Assembly: GCA_013822345.1 (NCBI GenBank)
Contig: PNKH01000044.1
Coordinates: forward strand, 1 to 55,571
From: Isosphaera sp.
Lineage (GTDB): Bacteria > Planctomycetota > Planctomycetia > Gemmatales > Gemmataceae
Direction of reading: 5' to 3'
Length of the DNA: 55,571 nt
Below the pieces are notes generated by a model that saw only the letters and a program-made list of their open reading frames with translations, made no database searches and had not been told where the DNA came from. Both the position numbers and the translations under genes were made by a program. This document shows, piece by piece, positions 34,190 to 43,094 of this stretch (the first letter of the stretch is position 1; every line of letters starts with the position of its first letter).

Positions 34190-37100
34190 TCACCCCTCGA
34201 CCACCTCTTCCTCGGCCCCCTCTTCCTTCGCCGCCGGCTCGTCGGCCGCACCCGTCTCGTCCCGGCCCTCGCCCAGGAACAGCAGTAGCGGGGACGCCAC
34301 GAAGATCGAACTGTACGTCGAGATCATCACCCCGATCACCATCACGAACGCGAACAGGTGCACCCCCTCGCCGCCGAAGACGTACAGCACCAGCGACACC
34401 AGCAGCACTGTCATCGAGGTCAGGATCGTCCGGCTCAGCGTCTGGTTCACGCTGTCGTCGATCATCTGCGGGGTCAGCAGCGGGTTCTTGCCCCGCACCT
34501 CCCGGATCCGGGCGAAGTTCACGATGATCTCGTTCACCGAGTACCCGACCAGGGTCAAGAGAGCCGCCACCGCCGCGAGGTCGATCTTGAAGTCCTCCAG
34601 CCCGAGGAAGCCCGCCCCGGGCAGCAGGTGCAGGTAGTGGCACACCGCGATCGCCCCGAGGGTGAAGCACAGGTCGTGGACCAGGCACAGCACCGCCGCC
34701 AGCCCGAACGTCCAGTTCCCGAACCGGAACCACAGGTACAGGAGGATGGCGACCCAGCTCAGCACGATCGCCTTGAACGCCTTGTCCCGCGTCTCGGCCG
34801 CCAGGGTGCTGTCGAACACCTCCAGCCGGAGCGGCTCCGGGGCGCTCTCGAACGCCCGCCTGGCCGACTCCAGGACGGTCCGGAACACCTCCGCCTGCTT
34901 CGGGTCCGGGGCCGGCCCGCCCAGCGCCGCGAGGGCCGGGTTCCGCTCCACGCTCACCGCCATCGCGGCGTACCGCCCGTCCACCGGGTCCCCGACCGGG
35001 GTGAGCCGGAACGGCTCACCCTCCTGCGCCGCCCCGGCCTTCTTGAACTCCCGGTCCAGGAGGTCCTGGACGTACGCCCGGGAGGTCGGCTGGGAGAACG
35101 TCAGGGCGGCCTTCGCCCCGTCCACCTGGTACGCCATCGTCGCCCCGGCCATCAGCGACTTCCCGTCCTCCCGCAGGAGCCGGTCCAGGGCCACCCGGAC
35201 CAGCTCCGGCTGCTTCTCCGTCGTCCGGATGGTGAACAGCCGGCTCTTCCCCTCCCCCGGCCGCTGCTCCCCGGACAGGAACATCTGCTCGACCGACACG
35301 TCCGGCAGCACCCGGGCCCGGGCCACCACGTCGGCCGCCATCGCCTCGTCCGTGTCCCCGGCCGGCTTCGCGGTCAGGGTGACGGTGGCGGCCGTCCCGT
35401 CGGCGTACTCGATCGTGTAGTCGAACGTGTTGGCGGTGGCCGCGCCGCCGGTCGGCTTGTTCTCCCACCGGGCCGAGGTGGCGCTCAGCCGCTCCCTCTG
35501 CCGGGCCTCGTCGGCGATCAGCTGGCGGAACCCGAGCTTCCCGCCCGAGGTGGTGGTCAGGGCCCGCTCCTGCCCGTCCCGGAGCCGCCCGGCGAACACC
35601 GTCCCGCCGCGGAAGTCGACGTTCAGCCCGTCCTCCCCGCGGTACAGGAACACCGCCAGCCCGGCCACCGTCAGGGCGGCGGTGAACGGCAGGAACACGT
35701 ACCGGTACTTCATCGGCTTCAGGTTCGGGCGGCTGAACAGCCGCATCATCCGCAGCTCGGTCAGCCACCGCCGGTGCTGCCAGTAGTCGAAGATCAGCCG
35801 GGTCATGTACAGCGAGGTGAACAGGCTGATCACCAGCCCGACGGTCAGGGTGATGGCGAACCCCTTGAGCTGGTCGTTCCCGAACGTGTACAGGACGATC
35901 GCGGTGAAGATGCTGGTCAGGTGGGTGTCGATGATCGTCAGGAACGCCCGGTCGTACCCGTTGCGGAGCGCGGTGGCGATGTTCGCCCCCTTGTTCCGCT
36001 CCTCCCGCAGCCGCTCGTAGATCAGGACGTTCGCGTCGACCGCCATGCCGAGGGTGAGGACCAGCCCGGCCATCCCCGGGAGGGTGAAGGCGGCGTTCAC
36101 CGCGACCATGAACCCGATCGTCAGGAGCAGGTTGGCGAACAGGGCGACGCAGGCGACCAGGCCGGCGAACCGGTAGTAGAACACCATGAACGCCAGGATC
36201 GCCACGAACGCCAGCCCGACCGCCATCGTCCCCTTCCGGATCGTGTCCTCCCCGAGCGTCGCCCCGATCGTGTTCTCGCTCACCGGGCGGTCCCGCAGCT
36301 CGGCCGACAGGGCCCCGCTCCGCAGGATCTGCACGTCCCGCTCGACCTTCTTCCGGTCGAACTTCCCGGTGATCTGCCCGCGGGTGGTGATCTCGCTCTT
36401 GATGAACGCGACCGACTCGACCTTGTCGTCCAGCAGGACGCACAGGTCCCGCTGGAGGTCCTTGGACGGCTTGTTCCGGCGGGTGATCTGGCCGAACAGC
36501 TGGGCCCCGGCCGAGTTGAAGGTGAAGTCGACGGCCGGGTTGAAGCTCGAGTCCTGGCCGACGTTGGCGGTCAGGGTGATGTCCCCGTCCACCCGCAGGG
36601 CGTCGACCGGGGAGACCCGGGTGAGGACGAAGTACTCGACCTTCTTCGGCTTGACGGCGGCGGCGACCTCTTCCGGCTTCGCCCCGGTCCGGCGGAGCCG
36701 CTCCCGCTCGTTCTCCTCCTTGGCGAGTTGGTCGTAGCTGGTGACCTCCCGGCTGAACAGGACCTTCCGGGCCAGCCGGTTGTCGGCCGTCACCCGGGTC
36801 TCGGCGTCCAGGGCGACGGTCTTGCCCCGCCTCTCGGCCATCGTCTGCCACAGGCCGCCCGGGACGGGGGCTTCCCCGTTCGCGTTGGCCAGCCCGAGGC
36901 TGGCCCGGTACTCCGGCCCGAGCTCGGCCCACACGTACCGGACCTTGGCCTTCTCGTCGTTGATGTCGACGTTGAACTCGCCGTCCGGCCCGTCCGGGGC
37001 CAGGCCCTTGTCGCCCTGGGCCTTGACCTCCTCCGGGGACTTCCGGTCCAGGGCCTCCCGGGCGGCGGTGATCCCGTCGAAGTCGTCCGCCCCGTTGGCG

Positions 37101-37522
37101 AGGATCCGGAACTCGAGCACCCCCATCTGGGAGATCAGCCGCTTCGTCTCGGCGATCTCCTCGGCGGTCAGGTTCTCCCGGCTCCCGCTGGCCCCGCCGG
37201 TCGGGAGGATGATCTCCAGCCGGGTCCCGCCGACCGGCCGGACGGTGACGTTCTTGATGTCGGTCGGGTCGATCCGCCGCTTGATCTGGGCGGCCAGCTT
37301 GGCCATGTCCTCGCCGGACAGCCCCTGGGCGGTGTCGGTGTCCGGCCGGCCGAGGGCCTGGTTCCGCTGCTTGGTCCGCTCCAGGTTGATCTCGTAGACG
37401 AGGATGGTCCCGCCGGCGAGGTCGATCCCGAGCTTGTACCGGTCGAGCCGGACCGCGAACAGGGCGGCCACCAGGCACGGGATCAGGCAGACCAGGAGCC
37501 CGCGGAGGAAGTTCCGTTGCAT
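34190..37522 (-). CDS. secDF: Protein translocase SecD-SecF fusion
   Basis: A 1110-residue fusion driving late steps of Sec export with the proton gradient. SecD part: one N-terminal helix, LGIDLAGGTILVYEI (31-45), a large periplasmic region, then helices containing GLVLTLGMAVDANVLIYERL (486-505) with the essential Asp. SecF part begins near residue 600 with YVFLPFTAALTVAGLAVFLY and LNVDFRGGTVF; its late motif reads GYSVNEIIVNFARIREV, where relatives usually have N-D and F-D-R-I-R-E. The SecF periplasmic region is unusually long. yajC and tgt lie upstream on the same strand, the usual order. Confidence 0.95.
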   Translation of the reverse strand: MQRNFLRGLLVCLIPCLVAALFAVRLDRYKLGIDLAGGTILVYEINLERTKQRNQALGRPDTDTAQGLSGEDMAKLAAQIKRRIDPTDIKNVTVRPVGGTRLEIILPTGGASGSRENLTAEEIAETKRLISQMGVLEFRILANGADDFDGITAAREALDRKSPEEVKAQGDKGLAPDGPDGEFNVDINDEKAKVRYVWAELGPEYRASLGLANANGEAPVPGGLWQTMAERRGKTVALDAETRVTADNRLARKVLFSREVTSYDQLAKEENERERLRRTGAKPEEVAAAVKPKKVEYFVLTRVSPVDALRVDGDITLTANVGQDSSFNPAVDFTFNSAGAQLFGQITRRNKPSKDLQRDLCVLLDDKVESVAFIKSEITTRGQITGKFDRKKVERDVQILRSGALSAELRDRPVSENTIGATLGEDTIRKGTMAVGLAFVAILAFMVFYYRFAGLVACVALFANLLLTIGFMVAVNAAFTLPGMAGLVLTLGMAVDANVLIYERLREERNKGANIATALRNGYDRAFLTIIDTHLTSIFTAIVLYTFGNDQLKGFAITLTVGLVISLFTSLYMTRLIFDYWQHRRWLTELRMMRLFSRPNLKPMKYRYVFLPFTAALTVAGLAVFLYRGEDGLNVDFRGGTVFAGRLRDGQERALTTTSGGKLGFRQLIADEARQRERLSATSARWENKPTGGAATANTFDYTIEYADGTAATVTLTAKPAGDTDEAMAADVVARARVLPDVSVEQMFLSGEQRPGEGKSRLFTIRTTEKQPELVRVALDRLLREDGKSLMAGATMAYQVDGAKAALTFSQPTSRAYVQDLLDREFKKAGAAQEGEPFRLTPVGDPVDGRYAAMAVSVERNPALAALGGPAPDPKQAEVFRTVLESARRAFESAPEPLRLEVFDSTLAAETRDKAFKAIVLSWVAILLYLWFRFGNWTFGLAAVLCLVHDLCFTLGAIAVCHYLHLLPGAGFLGLEDFKIDLAAVAALLTLVGYSVNEIIVNFARIREVRGKNPLLTPQMIDDSVNQTLSRTILTSMTVLLVSLVLYVFGGEGVHLFAFVMVIGVMISTYSSIFVASPLLLFLGEGRDETGAADEPAAKEEGAEEEVVEG

Positions 37523-37551
37523 GTCGAGGAACCGTGAGACGTTGGCGGAAA

Positions 37552-37665
37552 CGCCCGGGGTTCACACCCCGGGCTATTACCCGGCCGCCCCTTCGGGGCT
37601 ACAGGCCGTGGTCTCGAACCCCGAAGGGGTGGCGAGGGAATAGCCCGGGGTGTGAACCCCGGGCG
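37552..37665. repeat. Nested long inverted repeat, family F
   Basis: 47-bp arms (37552-37598 and 37619-37665) with about four mismatches and a 20-nt loop. It lies between yajC and secDF, 29 bp upstream of the secDF start. It shares its cccggggtt...ccccgggctatt outer and ccccttcgggg inner hairpins with 31000-31102. A structure here could uncouple secDF expression from yajC. Confidence 0.92.
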
Positions 37666-37700
37666 GGCCACCCGGCTTCGTCAGGACTGAAAACCATTCC

Positions 37701-38051
37701 TCACCCCTTGGCCGCCTCCGCCTCGTCCGACCCGAGCACCTGGACCACCACGTTCCGCTTGATCCGCAGCCGGGTGTCCTCGGACCGGATCACGATCTCG
37801 TCCTCCCCGTCCTTCGCCGCCACGATGGTGGCCACGATCCCGCCGGAGGTCAGGACCTTGGTCCCCCGCTTCAGGTTGGCCAGCATCGACTCCTGCTCCC
37901 GCTTCTGCCGCCGGCTCATCGGCAGGATCACCACCACCCAGAACAGGAGCATCAGCCCGATCAGGAAGAACGGGAACATCGGCCCGCCGAGGCCGCCCTG
38001 GGGCGGCTGCGGCTGGGCCGGCGGGTCCTCGGCGAACAGGGTGTGGGTCAT
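37701..38051 (-). CDS. yajC: Preprotein translocase subunit YajC
   Basis: A 116-residue YajC: one membrane helix (FPFFLIGLMLLFWVVVILPM, about 26-45) followed by the basic S-R-R-Q-K-R-E-Q motif and the small beta domain LKRGTKVLTSGGIVATIVAA with TRLRIKRNVVVQVLGSDE. It associates with SecDF. ATG 38051 gives the usual length, with a Pro/Gln-rich lead. It lies between tgt and secDF on the same strand. Confidence 0.94.
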   Translation of the reverse strand: MTHTLFAEDPPAQPQPPQGGLGGPMFPFFLIGLMLLFWVVVILPMSRRQKREQESMLANLKRGTKVLTSGGIVATIVAAKDGEDEIVIRSEDTRLRIKRNVVVQVLGSDEAEAAKG

Positions 38052-38094
38052 CGGGGGGCCAGCGGCAGGAGTCGGCAGAATCGGAACACTCACT

Positions 38095-39207
38095 CTATTC
38101 GTCACCGTTCCACCGGGCAAGGCAGCCCGCCCGCCAGGCCGCGAACCGCCCCCCCCGCACCGCCGCCCGGGCCTCCCGCATGAGCCGCAGGTAGAACGCC
38201 AGGTTGTGCAGGCTCAGGAGCGTCGGCCCGAGCATCTCGTCGGCCGCGAACAGGTGGTGCAGGTACGCCCGGCTGTACCCGGCGCAGCACGGGCACGGGC
38301 AACCGGACTCGACCGGGGCCGGGTCTCGCCGGTGCCGGGCGTTCCGCAGCCGGATCGGCCCGCCGGCGGTGAAGGCGAGGGCGTTCCGGCCGTTGCGGGT
38401 GGGCATCACGCAGTCGAACAGGTCGATCCCCGCCGCGACGCCGGCGAGCAGGTCCTCCGGCCGGCCGACGCCCATCAGGTACCGCGGCTTGTGCTCGGGG
38501 AGGAGGGCGGCGCACGCCGGGAGGGCGGCGTGCATCGCCTCCGGCGCCTCCCCGACGCTGAACCCGCCGAGGGCGTACCCGGGGAAGTCCATCGCGACGA
38601 GGTCGCGGGCGCACTCCGCCCGCAGGTCGAGGTCGAGCCCGCCCTGGACGATCGCGAACTGGGCCTGGTCGCGGCGGGTGTGGTGCCGCTTGCACCGCTC
38701 CGCCCACCGCACCGTCCGCTCGACGGCGGCCCGCACCGTCGCCGGGGTGGCGTCGGCCAGCGACGGGCACTCGTCGAGCACCATCGCGATGTCGGACCCG
38801 AGGTTCTGCTGGATCTCGACCGCCCGCTCCGGGGTGAGTTCGAGCGGGGTGCCGTCGAGGTGGCTGCGGAACGTCGCCCCGCGGTCGGTGACCTTGACCT
38901 GGGCGGCGAGGCTGAACACCTGGAACCCGCCGCTGTCGGTGAGGATCGGGCCGGGCCAGTTCATGAACCGGTGGAGCCCGCCGAGGTCGCGGATCAGTTC
39001 GTCGCCGGGCCGCAGCGCGAGGTGGTAGGTGTTGCCGAGGATGACCTGGGCCCCGGCGGCGCGGACCATCTCGGGGGTCAGCCCCTTGACCGTCGCCTGG
39101 GTGCCGACCGGCATGAAGGTGGGCGTCTCGACCGGCCCGTGCGGGGTGGTGAGGAGCCCGGCGCGGGCGGCCTGGTCGGTGGCCTGGAGTCGGAACGAGA
39201 CGGCCAT
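38095..39207 (-). CDS. tgt: Queuine tRNA-ribosyltransferase
   Basis: A 370-residue bacterial TGT that swaps guanine 34 for preQ1 in GUN-anticodon tRNAs. Motifs: [39 protein letters not shown] (the substrate-binding Asp), [17 protein letters not shown] (the nucleophile is the preceding Asp in LFDCVMPT), and a zinc site in [19 protein letters not shown]. Located 43 bp upstream of yajC, as in many bacteria. Confidence 0.95.
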   Translation of the reverse strand: MAVSFRLQATDQAARAGLLTTPHGPVETPTFMPVGTQATVKGLTPEMVRAAGAQVILGNTYHLALRPGDELIRDLGGLHRFMNWPGPILTDSGGFQVFSLAAQVKVTDRGATFRSHLDGTPLELTPERAVEIQQNLGSDIAMVLDECPSLADATPATVRAAVERTVRWAERCKRHHTRRDQAQFAIVQGGLDLDLRAECARDLVAMDFPGYALGGFSVGEAPEAMHAALPACAALLPEHKPRYLMGVGRPEDLLAGVAAGIDLFDCVMPTRNGRNALAFTAGGPIRLRNARHRRDPAPVESGCPCPCCAGYSRAYLHHLFAADEMLGPTLLSLHNLAFYLRLMREARAAVRGGRFAAWRAGCLARWNGDE

Positions 39208-39223
39208 CAGACGCCGGATCCGG

Positions 39224-39607
39224 TCACGGGGTGGTGCGGCCGGCCCCCCGGACTTCCCGCAGCGCCGCGCCGAGGGCGGCCTCGAAGGGGACCACCTTCC
39301 CGTGGTCGAAGTCCCGGTCCGCCGGCGACGCGCCGCGCTCCTCCGGGGTGACCAGGAGCAGCATCGTCAGCTCGCCCAGCGAGTCCTCGTCGTCGTCCAG
39401 GGCGTGGAGGAGCGGCCAAACCTCCCGGTGCCGCTCGGACCGCGTCTTGCCGCGGAAGTCGGGGTCGGTGACCCGGATCCGGACCGACACCGGACTGTAG
39501 CGGTAGGCGTCCACCGCGGCGGCCGGGTGGGCCGCAGTGTAGGGCTGGAGCGCGGCCACGAGGGTCGCCACGACCGGGTCGCCGGACTCGGGGGTGTTCG
39601 CCGGCAT
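39224..39607 (-). CDS. Small hypothetical protein, faintly BolA-like
   Basis: A 127-residue protein. The central segment [20 protein letters not shown] followed by [20 protein letters not shown] and [10 protein letters not shown] has the order seen in BolA-type folds (strand, F-x-G-K-x-R-x-E-R-H, helix, strand L-x-L-L-T-P-E-E), though the family match is weak. ATG 39607 is chosen because the upstream codons fall in the intergenic part. It starts 88 bp after the HEPN gene and ends 16 bp before tgt. Confidence 0.68.
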   Translation of the reverse strand: MPANTPESGDPVVATLVAALQPYTAAHPAAAVDAYRYSPVSVRIRVTDPDFRGKTRSERHREVWPLLHALDDDEDSLGELTMLLLVTPEERGASPADRDFDHGKVVPFEAALGAALREVRGAGRTTP

Positions 39608-39695
39608 CTCACAACCTCCCATCGGCCCATTCCATGATACGCCGGACGGCACCCAGGAACTCGACGGCCTCGTCGTCGGGGAGCTGGCTGGGGTC

Positions 39696-40080
39696 TTACC
39701 GGAGGTCGGTCCGCCAGGACTTGACGACCACGAACGCGGCCGCCAACTCCTTGTCCTTCTTCGGCGGGGGCTGCCCGCCGTACCTGTCGTAGAGGGACCT
39801 CAGCCAGTCGTAGTTGTGCGCCCCGGTCCCGCGGAACAGGGTGAGCACCTCGGGTTTCTTTTCCCTCCCGGCCCGGACGACGATCAGGGCCTTCCACAGG
39901 CACTCGACGCAATACCCGGCGAGGTAGACGGCCGCCCGGTTCCGCGCCCCCTCCATCAGGTAGGCGGCGTCCTCCAGCCGCTGACCGGCGACCCGGTTCC
40001 ATCAGGTAGGCGGCGTCCTCCAGCCGCTGACCGGCGACCCGGTAGAACCGCTTCGCATCCTTGTCGCGCGGGGTGCCCAC
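39696..40080 (-). pseudogene. HEPN-domain protein gene frameshifted by a 46-bp tandem duplication
   Basis: From GTG 40080 the frame reads TPRDKDAKRFYRVAGQRLED then AAYLM, and then runs out of frame. Downstream, the other frame carries the rest: NRAAVYLAGYCVECLWKALI, TGAHNYDWLRSLYDRYGG and AAFVVVKSWRTDLR (stop at 39696). The break is exactly a 46-bp direct duplication (39952-39997 copied at 39998-40043). Removing one copy restores a single 112-residue HEPN protein of normal layout. HEPN proteins are often RNases or nucleotidyltransferase partners in toxin or defence modules. As it stands, only an 86-residue piece from ATG 39956 could be made. The GTG is 3 bp after the upstream gene's stop. Confidence 0.8.
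39952..40043. repeat. 46-bp perfect tandem duplication
   Basis: Two identical, directly adjacent 46-bp copies (39952-39997, 39998-40043). 46 is not a multiple of 3, so the duplication frameshifts the HEPN gene. The absence of any difference between copies means it is very recent, or an assembly artefact. Confidence 0.97.
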
Positions 40081-40083
40081 CGG

Positions 40084-41460
40084 TCAATCCCCGCGGAGCT
40101 TCAGGTTGTACTGCCCGAGCCGCTCGCGCACCTCCGTGAGCGAGGTCATGCCGAAGTTCTTCGCCTCCAGCAGCTCGTCCGCGGTCCGCTGGCACAGCTC
40201 CCCGAGGGTGGTGATCTGGAGCCGGTTCATGCACTTCCGGGCCCGGACCGACAGGTTCAGGTCGCTGACCGGCTTGTTCAGCGTCGCCTGCTCCTCCGGG
40301 CTCAGGTTCTGCTGCGGCCGGTACCGGAACTCGTACTGCTGGCCCTGCTCCAGGGACTGCCCGATCCGCAGCCCCTTGGCGGTCATGATGACCTTGATCT
40401 CGTCCAGCGAGGTCTCGCCGAAGTTCTTGCTCGCCAGGAGCTGCGACTCGGTCACCCGGGTCAGGTCGCCGAGCGTCCGGATGTTCATCCGCTTCAGGCA
40501 GTTCCGGCTCCGGACCGACAGCTCGAAGTCGGTGATCGGGACCTCCATCACCTGGCGGAACTGCAGGCTGACCTGCTCGTCCTCGGGGCTGTAGTACATG
40601 CTCAGCGAGGCTTCCGCGTCCTTGACGAACAGCTTCGCCCGCTCGTCCCGCGGGTCGGCCCGGTTCAGCCGGCGGAAGCAGTCGGTCGCCTTGTCGTACT
40701 GGTCGTTGTCCTCGTACAGCACCCCGAGGTTGTACAACACCCCCTTGCCGACCGGCGGGTACTTCAGGCACCGCTCGTAGAACCCGATCGCCTCGTGGTC
40801 GTTCCCCTGCTGGTCGTTCAGGAACCCGAGGCGGAACAGGGCCCCGGCGTGCCGCGGCTCCAGCTCGACCGCCCGGGAGTACATCTTGGCCGCCCGCGGG
40901 ATGTCGCCCTCGGCCTCGGCGACCCCGCCTTCCTGGTAGTAGAACTCGGCGTTGTGGGCGGCCGCGTCCTTGAGCTTGGCCAGGATCGCCTTGGCGTCCC
41001 CGAGGTGGCCCTGGAGGCGCTGGACGCCGGCCTTCTGGAGCTGGGTGAGCTGGGCGGCGTACCCGGACTTCTCGGCCTTGTCGAACGCCCTGGCGGCCTC
41101 GGCGAGGTGGTCGGCGTGGTCGGCCCCGGGGTCGGCGTAGGCCCGGGCCTGGCCGAGGTAGGTGTGGGCCTGCCCGAGGACGAACGCGGCGAGCGGGCCG
41201 TCGGCCTTCTGCAGGTGCTCGACCGCCGTCCGGATGTGCCCGAGGTAGTAGAACGCGACCCCGAGCTTGAGGTGGATCTTCTTCTGCTGCGGGGCGGCGG
41301 CGACGGCCAGCCGCTTCCCGAGGGTGTCGGTGATCTCCTTCAGGGCCCGGACCTGGTTCGGCCCCTGGGCGAGGCCCTCCCGGAGCTTGGACACCATCCC
41401 GCCCTCGAAGTCCTCGCGCTCGACGAGGAGGGCCCGCAGGTCGATCAGGGGTTCGGTCAC
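40084..41460 (-). CDS. TPR protein with two RNA polymerase alpha-CTD modules
   Basis: A 458-residue protein starting with GTG 41460. Residues about 60-285 are tetratricopeptide-like helices (HLKLGVAFYYLGHIRTAVEH; AAKMYSRAVELEPRHAGALF; AIGFYERCLKYPPVGKGVLY). Two alpha-CTD-type helix-hairpin-helix modules follow: about 310-365 (FELSVRSRNCLKRMNIRTLG, then LLASKNFGETSLDEIKVIM) and about 395-455 (LNLSVRARKCMNRLQITTLG, then LLEAKNFGMTSLTEVRERLG). It is not RpoA, because the N-terminal assembly domain is absent. It likely binds DNA, RNA polymerase or ribosome-associated proteins through the CTDs. Confidence 0.88.
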   Translation of the reverse strand: MTEPLIDLRALLVEREDFEGGMVSKLREGLAQGPNQVRALKEITDTLGKRLAVAAAPQQKKIHLKLGVAFYYLGHIRTAVEHLQKADGPLAAFVLGQAHTYLGQARAYADPGADHADHLAEAARAFDKAEKSGYAAQLTQLQKAGVQRLQGHLGDAKAILAKLKDAAAHNAEFYYQEGGVAEAEGDIPRAAKMYSRAVELEPRHAGALFRLGFLNDQQGNDHEAIGFYERCLKYPPVGKGVLYNLGVLYEDNDQYDKATDCFRRLNRADPRDERAKLFVKDAEASLSMYYSPEDEQVSLQFRQVMEVPITDFELSVRSRNCLKRMNIRTLGDLTRVTESQLLASKNFGETSLDEIKVIMTAKGLRIGQSLEQGQQYEFRYRPQQNLSPEEQATLNKPVSDLNLSVRARKCMNRLQITTLGELCQRTADELLEAKNFGMTSLTEVRERLGQYNLKLRGD

Positions 41461-41705
41461 GGGTTCGGTCTCCGCGGGCCGGCGCCGGGCCGGGCCCGCG
41501 GGGCGGGCGGCGGCGGCGGGTCCCGTCAACTCGGCCGGGCCTTGCCGCGCGTCGGCAGATCGCGCGAGACCCGGCCACCCCAAGGTGCATGCCGAAGACG
41601 GGCATTGTACCGCCCGGGGTGGCGGACCGGCAAGGCCGCCCGGGTTCCTGACTGCGTTGCCGGAGGTGACCGAGTCAAACTCGTCCGGTACCGGGTTGGG
41701 CAGAA

Positions 41706-43094
41706 TCACTTGAACGTAGACAGTCCGGGCCGGACCTGATCACGGAGGTGACGGTACTTGGCATTCCGGTCGAGAAGTGCCCGCTGGTCGGACGTCGAGA
41801 ACCCCAGCTCGTGCAGCAGGCAGATCTTCCAGAGAAACGCAACCTGCTCGCCCCGCCAGTAGTAGTCAGTGCCGCTCGGTTGACCACTCTCGCCCTCCCG
41901 ACGGGTCAACGTGTACCGCAGGATGTCGGTTACCACCTGGGCGAACCGCTCGGGCCCCTCCGCCCCGTCGCCGCGAACCAACGGCCCGAAAACCTCCCAG
42001 TGGCGCCGGCCCAAGTCCAGTAGTGCCCGCTCCCCCGACACGAGCGGGTGCGACTCCAGTAGGGCCCGGACGCCGTCGGGGAGACCCGGCACCGCGACCC
42101 CACCCGTGCCGGGAGCGGGTGGCGGTGCGGCCCGGGCGTGGTAGAGGGCAAGGACTTGGACGAGGAGTTGGAGGCGGAGGTCGGAATACCCCGGGGGCCT
42201 GTACTGCAACGCGAAGTACATGTCGATTGCCGCCGGGTGAGACTTCGACAGGTCCGCCCACCGTCGGAGAACCTCCTGGAGCCGGGGCCTCGCGTCCGAG
42301 AGGGTGAAGATCATGCGGGGCCGGAGGAGGCCCTCAGCAGCCTCTTCGTCGTCGAACGTCTGGGGGCCGACGACGGTGATCGGTTGTGTTCCGGCGGCTT
42401 CCACCCCGGGCACGAACTGGAGTTTGGTGAGGGCGTTGGGGTGATCCGTCGCGAATGTCAGGAAGTTCTGGATCGGGGAGACGAGGTCGCGCTCGATGTC
42501 GGCCTCGGGGGTCGGCCCGGCGAGGCGAACGCTCACACCGACCGTTTCCGTCAGCCGCCGCTCACGTGTGCTCCTGGAAATGGTACAGCCGACTCCGAGG
42601 GTCAACTCCCCGCCCCTGAAGGGGACGCGCGTCGGGGAACTTGGGTTGTCCCAGGAGAGTGAGAAGCGGGTCGGGCCATCCCGGAGGGATGTGAGGTCGT
42701 CCGCCCAGGCCCCTAAGCCAGAGTACCCGATTGTGACCGACGTGAAGGCGTCCTCCCCGGCGGCGACCAATCGACCGCCGAAGAGGGCGCGGTGTGCGAA
42801 GAGTTCCTGTGTCGCTTTCCCCGTCGAACCGAAACTGTACTTGGTCTCGAAGCAGTCGCGCAGTGTGACGAGTTCCCCGCTCGGAACAGCGGAGTTCACC
42901 CCGCCCGGCCTGACAATAGTCCCGAACACCAGCGGGAGGTCGTGGTCCAGTCCCAGGGCGGGGACGGTCGGCCCGAGCGCTCCGAGGAGCGACAGCCGCA
43001 ACTCGCCCGAGTCATCACACCGCAGCGTACCCGGGCACTCGGCATCCTCCTGCCCCGGAACCCACCAGTACCCCTGACATTCGAATGGCGTCAC
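41706..43094 (-). CDS. ApeA-like anti-phage protein with HEPN-type C-terminus
   Basis: A 462-residue protein. The N-terminus (FECQGYWWVPGQEDAECPGT, then LRCDDSGELRLSLLGALGP) matches the ApeA N-terminal domain pattern G-x-W-W-x-P...G-x-L...L-x-L-x-G. Residues about 275-455 are helical and fit the ApeA HEPN domain (LQLLVQVLALYHARA; FAQVVTDILRYTLTR; LWKICLLHELGFSTSDQ). The expected R-x4-6-H site reads R393-YTLT-R398, with Arg instead of His; a second candidate is RNAKYRH at 443-449. ApeA proteins cleave RNA during abortive infection. GTG 43094 has GGAGG upstream. The gene overlaps the 103-aa gene by 80 bp. Confidence 0.75.
   Translation of the reverse strand: MTPFECQGYWWVPGQEDAECPGTLRCDDSGELRLSLLGALGPTVPALGLDHDLPLVFGTIVRPGGVNSAVPSGELVTLRDCFETKYSFGSTGKATQELFAHRALFGGRLVAAGEDAFTSVTIGYSGLGAWADDLTSLRDGPTRFSLSWDNPSSPTRVPFRGGELTLGVGCTISRSTRERRLTETVGVSVRLAGPTPEADIERDLVSPIQNFLTFATDHPNALTKLQFVPGVEAAGTQPITVVGPQTFDDEEAAEGLLRPRMIFTLSDARPRLQEVLRRWADLSKSHPAAIDMYFALQYRPPGYSDLRLQLLVQVLALYHARAAPPPAPGTGGVAVPGLPDGVRALLESHPLVSGERALLDLGRRHWEVFGPLVRGDGAEGPERFAQVVTDILRYTLTRREGESGQPSGTDYYWRGEQVAFLWKICLLHELGFSTSDQRALLDRNAKYRHLRDQVRPGLSTFK

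Noticed and set aside
39952-40043. Possible start of a CRISPR-like or satellite array
   Set aside because: There are only two copies, directly adjacent with no spacers, and they lie inside a coding sequence.
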